Part shown: positions 50,637 to 57,761 of the stretch, one piece after another | How the letters are laid out: each line of letters begins with the position of its first letter | Numbering within the stretch: position 1 is the stretch's first letter | Assembly: GCA_009780025.1 (NCBI GenBank) | Contig: WRAV01000009.1 | Location: forward strand, 1-57,761 | DNA length: 57,761 bases | Reading direction: 5' to 3' | Source: Oscillospiraceae bacterium | Lineage (GTDB): Bacteria; Bacillota; Clostridia; Oscillospirales; Ruminococcaceae | Position numbers and translations under genes: made by a program | The notes under the pieces: model-generated | The model's input: only the letters and a program-made list of their open reading frames with translations | Database searches by the model: none | What the model was told of the DNA's origin: nothing

Positions 50637-51667
50637 GAGCTTTAGTCAAAACTAAAATCGAGCCGGGAAACCTCGAGTTTACTGAGATTCCCACTCCGCA
50701 GCCAGACAAAGGCCAGGTACGGATAAAGATAAAGCGTGCGGGTATCTGCCAGACCGATAATCTTTACATACATGAGGGTGGCTTTGCCCTCAAGCCACCA
50801 GTAGTGCTGGGCCACGAGGTTGCCGGACTGATCGACGCTATCGGAGAGGGAGTTGCAGGTTGGGAGATAGGGGATCGAGTGTTAACTCAAACCACTTACC
50901 ATGTTTGCGGCAGCTGTCGTTTTTGTAAAAGAGGGGAGCTCAACCATTGTGCTCAGCGCAAGGGGATAGGCTCCGCAGTGAACGGTGGGTTCACGGAATA
51001 TGTCGTAGTCCCCGCGCAGAGTGTTATGTACCTGCCTGATGATTTGACATTTGAGCAAGGTGCTTGCATTGAGCCGCTCTCTTGCGGTGTACATGCACTT
51101 ACCGAGCGCACGGTAGTCAATGCGGGTGACGTAGTAGCGATATTCGGTCCTGGGCCTATAGGGTTATTTGCTGCCCAAGTCGCAAAGGCCCAGGGGGCTT
51201 ATGTTATAGTGCTGGGCACGAGTGCCGACAAGCCCCGCCTTGAACTGGCAAAAGAGCTTGGAGTGGATGTTACCTTAAATGTTGAAACTGATGACATTAT
51301 AAGTATGGTAAAAAGTGCGACCGACGGTTACGGTGCCGACGTAGTTGTAGAAGCTACCGGGGTGAGTGCGGCTGTTGAGTTGTCGATGAGCATAATAGCC
51401 CGGCGTGGTGTGTTTGTGCCTATGGGTGTCTTTAACAGCGAGATCACGGTTGACTTCCACAACATCAAGAAGAAGGAGCTTACTGTGCAGGGCTCACACG
51501 CGCAGATACCGACGTCGTGGGAGCGGGCTATCTGCCTGGTTAGGCAGGGGAAAATCAATATAGATAAGTTGGTCTCACACGTGTTTCCACTTTCACAATG
51601 GGAGGAAGCCCTAGAGATAATAAAAAACCGCAAGGGTGTTAAAGTATTGTTTGACTGCGAAAAATAA
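50633..51667 (+). CDS. Zinc-dependent medium-chain alcohol/polyol dehydrogenase (first)
   Basis: 344 residues from TTG 50633 (overlapping the kinase stop, TTGA) with GGAGG upstream. Catalytic zinc ligands Cys in AGICQTDN and His-Glu in GHEVAG; structural zinc cysteines CGSCRFCKRGELNHC; Rossmann FGPGPIGLFAAQVAKAQGA. MDR family near sorbitol/threonine/butanediol dehydrogenases. Oxidises a sugar alcohol or sugar hydroxyl with NAD(P). Confidence 0.9.
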   Translation: MRALVKTKIEPGNLEFTEIPTPQPDKGQVRIKIKRAGICQTDNLYIHEGGFALKPPVVLGHEVAGLIDAIGEGVAGWEIGDRVLTQTTYHVCGSCRFCKRGELNHCAQRKGIGSAVNGGFTEYVVVPAQSVMYLPDDLTFEQGACIEPLSCGVHALTERTVVNAGDVVAIFGPGPIGLFAAQVAKAQGAYVIVLGTSADKPRLELAKELGVDVTLNVETDDIISMVKSATDGYGADVVVEATGVSAAVELSMSIIARRGVFVPMGVFNSEITVDFHNIKKKELTVQGSHAQIPTSWERAICLVRQGKINIDKLVSHVFPLSQWEEALEIIKNRKGVKVLFDCEK

Positions 51668-51682
51668 ACCGGAGGTGTAGGC

Positions 51683-54220
51683 ATGGAATCAGTATTCTTA
51701 CAGGTAATGGATGATATAGGTGTAAAGGGCAACGACAAAGATAAGTTACTGGCTCTTGTGAAGATAGAGTTTGCCCACGCTGCAGAAAGTGGCGGCGAGA
51801 ATTTACTCGTAAATTTGCCGCTAGGTTTCGGAGAAACTGCCCGGTTGATTCGCAGGGCCGGCGAGATGCCGCTGTACTTCGCCAAGATAGTCGCGCTGTG
51901 GTACCATAAACGCGGTGTTGGGCCGGACAAAGTCAAAGCTGTGCTGGAGAGTGAATGCGGCCTAACCCACGAGCGCGAGTTTACCCAACTTGTATGGGAA
52001 GCCCTCTCCGTGCTGCCTGACTTGGGGCTGGACGAAAAAAGCCTTGCCAAAGCCGAAATCATGCAAGAAGCATATCGCAAAGGGTACAAGAACGAACAGG
52101 TTTTTATGGGGTGTGCCCAGTGCACGGTAGCCACCACCGTCCATATAAGCGGTCGGGAGAGCCCGGAGGTTTTCCGTGCGGCGAACGGCTTTGCGGCGGG
52201 TATGTCGCAGATGGGTGACGGCGCTTGCGGCGGCTATAGCGGCGGGCTGCTCTCTCTGGGGCTGTTTGCCGGCAGGCGCAGGGAGTTTTTCGGCGGCGAT
52301 GCGGAAGAAAAAGAGCTCATCATGGTAATGAGCCGTAAGCTACGGGAAAAGTTTATTCAGACTTATGGCAGCTGTATCTGTCACGATATACATGAGGAGA
52401 TATTTGGCCGTGCCTTCCACTTAACCCAACCAGGGGAAAGGGAGGCTTTTGAGGCTGCCGGTGCGCATACCCTGGACAAATGCACGGCAGTTGTGGGCGC
52501 TGCGGCCGCCTGGGTTGCCGAGATACTTTTTGACCAGGGTTTTCTGCCGCAAAAAGGCAGGCGTGATACAGGCAAAGCGAAGAAGGTGGTAATTGTCGGC
52601 GGGGTGGCCGGGGGTGCCGCTTGTGCCGCCCGTTTGCGCAGACTGGACGAAAACTGCGAGATCATCATGTTTGAGAAGGATGAATTCATTTCCTTTGCTA
52701 ACTGTGGGCTGCCTTACCATGTAGGCGGGTCAATCGCAGAGCGGAGCAGGCTCATCATACAGACGCCGGAGGCGATGCGCCAGCGTTTTCGCATTGATGT
52801 GCGCAACCACAGCGAGGTTGTGCAGGTGGACACGGAAGCAAAAACAGTTAGAGTTAAGAGCGCCGAGCGGGGTGAGTATACCGAGAGTTACGACGCTCTG
52901 GTGCTTTCGCCGGGGGCTGAGCCTACTCGCGTACCTTTTGAAGCAAACGCGCCTGAGCGTGTGTTCACCCTGCGCAATATTCCTGATACCGACAAAGTAA
53001 TGAGCTTTCTAAATGGCCGAGATGTGAAGGCAGCGGCGGTGATAGGCGGCGGATTTATCGGTGTGGAGATGGCCGAAAACCTGCGCGAGCGCGGTGTCGA
53101 AGTCACTCTGATAGAGGCCGCAAAGAACATTCTACCGCCTTTTGACGCTGAGATTGCTGCCGTTATAGAGGATGAGATGCGCAGCGCCGGAGTGAAAATT
53201 TTAACCGGCGAGATGATGCATTCCATCAGCGAGGGCGATGACTGTGCGATAATCAAAACCAAAAGCGGTAAAGAGATTTGCACCGACTTTGTAGTATCGG
53301 CTATAGGTGTGACTCCATCCACCGGATTCCTTGCGGGTACAGGGATAGAGCTGGGGCCACGGGGCCACATCGTTACAGATGAAAGAATGCTGACCAATGT
53401 AGCGGATGTCTACGCGGTGGGTGATGCTATCTCAGTTCGCGACTTTGTCACCGGTGAGGCGGTCTCTGTTCCGCTGGCCAGCCCTGCGGCTAAACAAGGT
53501 CGAATAGTTGCTGACCGCATTCACGGGTTGGACCACCGCTACGGCGGCACTCAGGGCACGGCAGTAATCAAGGTATTTTCGCAGACTGCTGCCTGCACCG
53601 GTGCCAGCGAGCGCACTCTAAAGCGGCTGGGGCTGCCCTACACAGCAATTTATACCCACCCGTTTTCTCACGCGACTTACTACCCTGGGGCGGCGCAGAT
53701 GTCATGCAAGCTGATATTCGACCCCACGGGCAAGATTCTGGGCTGTCAGATAGTGGGTGCGAAAGGCGCCGAAAAACGGCTGGATGTTGTTGCGACTGCT
53801 ATGCGTTTGGGTGCTAAAGTGACCGACCTGTGCGAGCTTGAGCTCTCCTACGCGCCGCCATTTTCTTCGGCGAAAGACCCGGTCAACATACTGGGCTACA
53901 TTGCCCAAAACATCCTGGAGGGCAACGCGAACTTGGTCGACTATAACTATATGCTGGCTGCGGCCCCCGAACGTACTATTCTGCTGGATGTGCGCACGCC
54001 GGGCGAGTTTGCGCGTGGGCATGTGGAGGGCGCGCTGAACATCCCGGTTGACGAGCTCCGTGAGCGTCTGGGCGAGCTTGACAAAGACAAGGAGATTATC
54101 GAATACTGCCAGGTGGGACTGCGCGGACATGTGGCAGAGCGAATTCTGGCCAGCGGCGGCTTTGAAGTAAAGAATGTATCCGGTGGCTGGAAGACGATCT
54201 CATCTATGGAGGGGCAGTAG
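51683..54220 (+). CDS. Three-domain fusion: C_GCAxxG_C_C domain, CoA-disulfide-reductase-like, rhodanese
   Basis: 845 residues. About 1-290: C_GCAxxG_C_C family (GCAQC at 143-147, GDGACGGYSGGLLSLGL at 178-194, CIC at 231-233, Cys267), with an N-terminal helical ~110 residues I do not recognise. About 300-740: FAD/NAD disulfide reductase of the CoADR/NOX group (VIVGGVAGGAACAARLRR, SFANCGLPYHVGG with Cys341, IGGGFIGVEMAE, YAVGDA). About 750-845: rhodanese domain (TILLDVRTPGEFARGHVEGALNIP; active site YCQVGLRG, about Cys809). The last two parts occur together in persulfide reductases. Likely handles a persulfide or thiol from the pathway. Confidence 0.85.
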   Translation: MESVFLQVMDDIGVKGNDKDKLLALVKIEFAHAAESGGENLLVNLPLGFGETARLIRRAGEMPLYFAKIVALWYHKRGVGPDKVKAVLESECGLTHEREFTQLVWEALSVLPDLGLDEKSLAKAEIMQEAYRKGYKNEQVFMGCAQCTVATTVHISGRESPEVFRAANGFAAGMSQMGDGACGGYSGGLLSLGLFAGRRREFFGGDAEEKELIMVMSRKLREKFIQTYGSCICHDIHEEIFGRAFHLTQPGEREAFEAAGAHTLDKCTAVVGAAAAWVAEILFDQGFLPQKGRRDTGKAKKVVIVGGVAGGAACAARLRRLDENCEIIMFEKDEFISFANCGLPYHVGGSIAERSRLIIQTPEAMRQRFRIDVRNHSEVVQVDTEAKTVRVKSAERGEYTESYDALVLSPGAEPTRVPFEANAPERVFTLRNIPDTDKVMSFLNGRDVKAAAVIGGGFIGVEMAENLRERGVEVTLIEAAKNILPPFDAEIAAVIEDEMRSAGVKILTGEMMHSISEGDDCAIIKTKSGKEICTDFVVSAIGVTPSTGFLAGTGIELGPRGHIVTDERMLTNVADVYAVGDAISVRDFVTGEAVSVPLASPAAKQGRIVADRIHGLDHRYGGTQGTAVIKVFSQTAACTGASERTLKRLGLPYTAIYTHPFSHATYYPGAAQMSCKLIFDPTGKILGCQIVGAKGAEKRLDVVATAMRLGAKVTDLCELELSYAPPFSSAKDPVNILGYIAQNILEGNANLVDYNYMLAAAPERTILLDVRTPGEFARGHVEGALNIPVDELRERLGELDKDKEIIEYCQVGLRGHVAERILASGGFEVKNVSGGWKTISSMEGQ

Positions 54221-54221
54221 C

Positions 54222-55205
54222 ATGAGCGCGAAAATCGGCGTCGGTGTCTGGACTTTTGGGATAGGTAGTTGCCGATATGTGGGGGAGGGCTACAAGCCAT
54301 ACCTGTCTTTTGAGCAGCGTGTGCGGGCAATCTCTGCAATAAAAGGCGTCGGCGGCATTGAAATCACCTACCCAAATGACGTCAACGAGGATAGTTGGCC
54401 GGGCGCGAAGGCTTTGCTTGATGAATGCGGGCTTAGCATAATTGCTATCGGGGTGGAGCTGGTATGTGACAAACAGTGGAAGAGCGGTTCGCTCTCCAGC
54501 CCTGACAAGAACAGACGTGAAATCTCTATAAACCTGGTCAAGGGCGCCATGCGCTTTGCCGGCAGCATCGGGGTCAAGACCGTAAACCTATGGCTGGGCC
54601 AGGATGGGTTCGATTACGTATTCCAGCTTGACTACGCCGTAGCGTATGCAAACCTGGTTGAGAGCCTGCGCGAGTGCGCTAAAAGCGAACCGAGTGTCAA
54701 CCTGGCCATCGAGTACAAGGTGTCCGAGCCGAAGATGAGCTGCCTCATGAAGAACGCCGGGATGGCTCTGGCCTGCGCCTGTGACACCGGCTGCGATAAT
54801 GTTGGCGTGACCCTCGATGTCGGACACGCCTTCAACGCGGGGGAAAACCCTGCGGAGACGGCCTCGATTCTGCTGCATAGGAACAGGCTGTTCCACGTCC
54901 ATCTAAATGACAACTACCGCATTTCCGACGATGATCTGCCGGTGGGCAGTGTACATTGGCCCGGATACTTCGAGTTTTTCTACTGGATGGACCGGCTGGG
55001 CTATGACGGCTGGTATTCTCTGGACCTTTATCCATATCGGGATGACCCAACTGTCGCTTGCGAGAACTCGATTCAGTTCATTCGCGGCGCAACCGACTTT
55101 GTAAAGAATAAGCTGTCCGCCGACTTTGTTGCCGAGTGCGAGCAGGGAGGCATTAGTCCTTTAGGTTACCTGTTCAGCGCCTTTTTCGGGGAGGTCTCGA
55201 GATGA
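54222..55205 (+). CDS. Xylose isomerase-like TIM barrel (sugar isomerase/epimerase)
   Basis: 327 residues with the AP_endonuc_2 barrel. Metal-binding acids appear in IEITYP, LAIEYKVSEP, VTLDVGHAFN, and HVHLNDN/SLDLYPY. Similar proteins isomerise or epimerise sugars or act as hydrolases of sugar derivatives. ATG 54222 follows GGAGGGG; the stop overlaps the next start (ATGA). Confidence 0.85.
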   Translation: MSAKIGVGVWTFGIGSCRYVGEGYKPYLSFEQRVRAISAIKGVGGIEITYPNDVNEDSWPGAKALLDECGLSIIAIGVELVCDKQWKSGSLSSPDKNRREISINLVKGAMRFAGSIGVKTVNLWLGQDGFDYVFQLDYAVAYANLVESLRECAKSEPSVNLAIEYKVSEPKMSCLMKNAGMALACACDTGCDNVGVTLDVGHAFNAGENPAETASILLHRNRLFHVHLNDNYRISDDDLPVGSVHWPGYFEFFYWMDRLGYDGWYSLDLYPYRDDPTVACENSIQFIRGATDFVKNKLSADFVAECEQGGISPLGYLFSAFFGEVSR

Positions 55206-56266
55206 AAGCGGCGGTTTGGCACGGATATCAAGACATCCGTGTGAGTGAAGTGGAAAAGCCCAAACCGGGTTCCGGTCAGGTGATAATCCAAGTCGCGTGG
55301 GCGGGAATTTGCGGCACCGACCGCCACGAGTACGAGGGGCCGAATTTTATACCTACAGCAAAGCCCCATCGGCTGACCGGCAGAATGGCGCCGCTAATAC
55401 TCGGCCATGAGTTTTCGGGCGTCATCCACGAGGTTGGCGAGGGTGTGGCCGGTTGGCAGCCGGGTGAGCGCGTAACCGCGAACGGTACCCTCTGTTGCAG
55501 TCAATGCGAAATGTGTTGCTCAGGAAGGTATAACATCTGCGAAAAACTTGGGTTCCTGGGCGTAAGCACCGACGGCGCTTTTGCAGAGTACGTTGCGGTT
55601 GACGCAGCGCGGCTGTTCAAAGTTCCGGATGGCGTAACTCTTAAACACGCCATACTTGCCGAACCTCTTGCCTGCGGGATACACGCGACCCGCCTTGTGG
55701 GATGCGTAAAGGGCAAGAACATTACAGTAATCGGCCCCGGAATTATTGGGCTAAGCTGTTTTTTTGCGGCCAAAATATCCGGCGCGGGCAAACTGATTGT
55801 AGCCGGCTTAGGCGAAGATCGCCGGGAGTTTGTCGAATCACGCGGCGGGGAGTACGTCAACGTATTGCGTCAGGATTTAATCGAAGCCACTCGGAAGTTT
55901 TTCGGTTCACTTGCAGATATATCGTACGAATGCGTGGGCAGCCAAAATACTCTGGATTCCAGCATTGCGGTGTTAAAACCCGGCGGTACGCTTGCGGTAA
56001 TGGGTGTCTTTGAGAGCCCGCCCGTTTTCCCCATGAATGACTTCCAAGAGAGTGAGCGCAGGCTGATTACTTCCCAAGCCCACACAGATGAAATCGCTGT
56101 TGCGCTGAGCTGTATGGCTGAGGGAGAAATTAATCCGGAGTCCCTTATTACCCGCACAGTTGCGCTGGACGATCTGGTTGTTGGCGGATTTGAAGAGCTG
56201 ATTGCGAACGGGACAAAGCACATCAAGATAGCGCTTGGCATAAACAAGGAGATTGACAGAATATGA
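55202..56266 (+). CDS. Zinc-dependent medium-chain dehydrogenase (second)
   Basis: 354 residues. Catalytic zinc: Cys in GICGTDRHEYEGP and His-Glu in GHEFSG; structural-zinc-like cysteines CSQCEMCCSGRYNIC; Rossmann VIGPGIIGLSCFFAAKISGA. Resembles butanediol/sorbitol dehydrogenases. Distinct in sequence from the first MDR enzyme of the operon, so two different alcohol positions are probably oxidised or reduced. ATGA overlaps on both sides. Confidence 0.9.
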   Translation: MKAAVWHGYQDIRVSEVEKPKPGSGQVIIQVAWAGICGTDRHEYEGPNFIPTAKPHRLTGRMAPLILGHEFSGVIHEVGEGVAGWQPGERVTANGTLCCSQCEMCCSGRYNICEKLGFLGVSTDGAFAEYVAVDAARLFKVPDGVTLKHAILAEPLACGIHATRLVGCVKGKNITVIGPGIIGLSCFFAAKISGAGKLIVAGLGEDRREFVESRGGEYVNVLRQDLIEATRKFFGSLADISYECVGSQNTLDSSIAVLKPGGTLAVMGVFESPPVFPMNDFQESERRLITSQAHTDEIAVALSCMAEGEINPESLITRTVALDDLVVGGFEELIANGTKHIKIALGINKEIDRI

Positions 56267-57456
56267 AACTGGAGAATACAGGGTTTGGCACAAAAGCTGT
56301 TCACGCGGGACAGGAGATTGATCCCGCCACTGGTGCGCTGCTTGCTCCTATGCATATGACCGCCACCTATTGCTGGACGCCGGAGATGCGCGAGCGGTAC
56401 CTTTCCGGGGACAAGGAGGGCATCTTTACCTATGGGCGCTCCCGCAACCCAACCCAGAACGAGCTGCAAGAGAAAATAGCCGCCCTTGAGAACGCCGAGC
56501 GCTGCTTGGTTACGGCCTCAGGTATGGCGGCGATCTCGCTGGCGGTGTTGGCCTGTGCGCAAACCGGTGACCACATCATTGCCCACAAGACGCTGTATTC
56601 CGGCACTTTCAAGCTGTTTGATCAGCTTTTCGAGGAGTTTAAAATCGACATTACTTATGTCGATGACTTTGAGGAGCAGACCATAGCCAAAGCTGTGCGA
56701 CCAAACACTAAGCTGCTCTACGCAGAGACAATCTTCAATCCAACCATGGGTGTGCTTGACATCGAAAAATTTGTCGGGGCGGCCAAAAAGTTTGAGATTA
56801 TGTCCATGCTCGATTCCACGTTCACCACCCCATATTTGATCCGACCTTTGGAGTACGGTGTCGACGTTGTAGTGCACTCAACCACAAAGTACATAAACGG
56901 CCACGGTGACCTTATCGGGGGTGCTACAGTGGGCAACGCCAAATTTATCGACAAAATACGCGCGTCGATTTATCAGAAGTTGGGGCCGGTGCCCAGTCCG
57001 TTCAGTTGCTGGCTTATGCTGCGCGGCCTAAAGACACTCCACTTGCGTATGCGCGCGCACTGCGAGAACGCGATGGCTGTTGCTAAGTGGCTTGAAGGGC
57101 AACCGCAGATCGAAAGCGTCATCTACCCTGGGCTGCCCAGCCATCCCGATTACGTGCTGGCAAAAAAACTGTACGGTGACGTTGGCTACGGCGGAATGCT
57201 TTCCTTTGTGGTAAAGGGTGGTACCCAGGCCGCCACCAAGTTCTGCGACAACCTGGAAATCGCAAAGTACTGCGTCAGCCTGGGCGACTGCGACACCATG
57301 GTGCAGCAGCCCCCACTGATGACCCACGGAATGCTTAGCAAGGAGGTCCGCGAGAAAATGGGGATAAAGGACGGGCTTGTGCGGTTGTCTGTGGGAATTG
57401 AAGACGCAAGCGATATCATAAGCAGCCTGGAAGGTGCCATTGCCGCTATTCATTAG
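56263..57456 (+). CDS. Cys/Met metabolism PLP enzyme (methionine gamma-lyase/cystathionine lyase type)
   Basis: 397 residues of the gamma-family: TKAVHAGQEIDPATGALL, YGRSRNPTQNELQEKIAALE, VTASGMAAISLAVLA, AETIFNPTMGVLDIE, the PLP lysine in VHSTTKYINGHGDLIGG, and SVGIEDASDIISSLE. Cleaves C-S bonds of cysteine- or homocysteine-type substrates, releasing a thiol, ammonia and a 2-oxoacid. Last gene of the operon; start overlaps the preceding stop (ATGA). Substrate could be methionine, cystathionine or a sugar-cysteine conjugate. Confidence 0.9.
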   Translation: MKLENTGFGTKAVHAGQEIDPATGALLAPMHMTATYCWTPEMRERYLSGDKEGIFTYGRSRNPTQNELQEKIAALENAERCLVTASGMAAISLAVLACAQTGDHIIAHKTLYSGTFKLFDQLFEEFKIDITYVDDFEEQTIAKAVRPNTKLLYAETIFNPTMGVLDIEKFVGAAKKFEIMSMLDSTFTTPYLIRPLEYGVDVVVHSTTKYINGHGDLIGGATVGNAKFIDKIRASIYQKLGPVPSPFSCWLMLRGLKTLHLRMRAHCENAMAVAKWLEGQPQIESVIYPGLPSHPDYVLAKKLYGDVGYGGMLSFVVKGGTQAATKFCDNLEIAKYCVSLGDCDTMVQQPPLMTHGMLSKEVREKMGIKDGLVRLSVGIEDASDIISSLEGAIAAIH

Positions 57457-57460
57457 ACTA

Positions 57461-57525
57461 TAGGGGCGCGCACCAGGAGTCCGCACGCCACGATTATCTG
57501 CCCGGACGCGCCATGCGCGCCCCTA
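57461..57525. repeat. TAGGGGCGCGCA inverted repeat
   Basis: TAGGGGCGCGCA (57461-57472) pairs perfectly with TGCGCGCCCCTA (57514-57525), enclosing a smaller GTCCG/CGGAC arm. No coding frame. Probably a dispersed palindrome of the same group as 35349-35432. Confidence 0.7.
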
Positions 57526-57582
57526 CATGGAGGTATAAGTTTGAAACCGATTAAATCTCTACCGCCGTAAAATAGCGCAGAA

Positions 57583-57610
57583 CAAAAAAGCCCTCTAAAA
57601 AGCGGGCAAA
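57583..57610 (-). terminator. Weak terminator after the partial gene
   Basis: On the minus strand GCCC-gctttttaga-GGGC followed by TTTTTTG. The stem is only about 4-5 bp, so this is tentative. Confidence 0.35.
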
Positions 57611-57627
57611 AATCTAAGAATGGTCAC

Positions 57628-57761
57628 TTAGGCAGGAGCGGTGACGATATACCCTTGCCTCTGCATTAAGAAAATAGCCTGTTCCAACGTGACTTCACGC
57701 TTCATCGGCGGCATATCTGATTGTCGGTAAAGCTCCGCATTGTAAGGCTCGTTTTTCTTGA
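57628..57761 (-). CDS. C-terminal fragment of a gene running in from the right edge, possibly a transposase
   Basis: The minus-strand frame from the window edge to TAA at 57628-57630 codes 43 residues, including [15 protein letters not shown] and [17 protein letters not shown]. This tail looks like the C-terminus of some IS110-type transposases (KxxxPYxxxLY…AxxxLxxxG), but the evidence is thin. It has no start in the window. Confidence 0.4.
   Translation of the reverse strand, partial: KKNEPYNAELYRQSDMPPMKREVTLEQAIFLMQRQGYIVTAPA

Overview
The window reads as a chromosomal stretch of an anaerobic, spore-forming member of the Clostridia that ferments amino acids and lactate. The evidence is a complete selenium-dependent glycine reductase operon, an electron-confurcating-type lactate dehydrogenase, a tungsten aldehyde:ferredoxin oxidoreductase, NAD(P)-linked glutamate dehydrogenase, germination proteases of the Csp type, strong purine-rich ribosome binding sites and frequent TTG/GTG starts. 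No phage and no CRISPR array is seen. IS-like fragments lie at the two ends and one serine-recombinase element lies in the middle.

Layout. 1-111: tail of an IS1595-type transposase. 436-6129 (+): lactate permease, a Cys-rich unknown protein, FAD lactate dehydrogenase, EtfB, EtfA. 6202-12028 (-): tungstate transporter tupABC, two MoeA proteins (one with a fused substrate-binding domain) and a MOSC protein, behind a leader that looks like a molybdenum/tungsten-cofactor riboswitch with a terminator. 12386-14803 (+): divergent moaC, moaA and a MOSC-MoaB fusion. 14882-17879 (-): tungsten AOR, a MoaD/ThiS-like carrier and a ThiF/MoeB-like enzyme. 17924-23641 (-): DASS-type transporter, class III aminotransferase, NCS2-like permease, glutamate dehydrogenase. 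24104-26015: small serine-recombinase element abutting a truncated sleC (cortex-lytic enzyme). 26723-31142: unknown membrane protein, tandem hairpin repeat, two Csp-like subtilases, the second without its catalytic Asp. 31236-40798 (-): glycine reductase operon grdX-trxB-trxA-grdE-grdA-grdB-grdC-grdD (UGA/Sec in grdA and grdB) followed by a class V aminotransferase, under a glycine riboswitch. 41226-44656 (+): selA, selB and tRNA-Sec. 44738-46470 (-): AAA ATPase plus TOPRIM-like DUF4276 protein, a likely defence pair. 46623-49041 (-): polysaccharide deacetylase and dihydrolipoamide dehydrogenase. 49152-57456 (+): a tightly coupled six-gene catabolic operon of unknown substrate. 57628-57761: fragment of another gene.

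How it fits together. Lactate oxidation and amino-acid deamination give reducing equivalents. Glycine reductase, fed with electrons through TrxB/TrxA and supplied with selenocysteine by SelA/SelB/tRNA-Sec, is the electron sink and yields acetyl phosphate. AOR interconverts aldehydes and acids with ferredoxin and needs the tungsten cofactor made by the tup/moe/moa genes. SelD and MoaE are not in the window. The points most worth a second look are the sleC gene broken exactly where a convergent serine recombinase begins (arranged like the sigK/skin locus), the 49-57 kb operon joining sugar-type enzymes with a C-S lyase and a three-domain sulfur/redox fusion, and the tungsten-cofactor riboswitch candidate.
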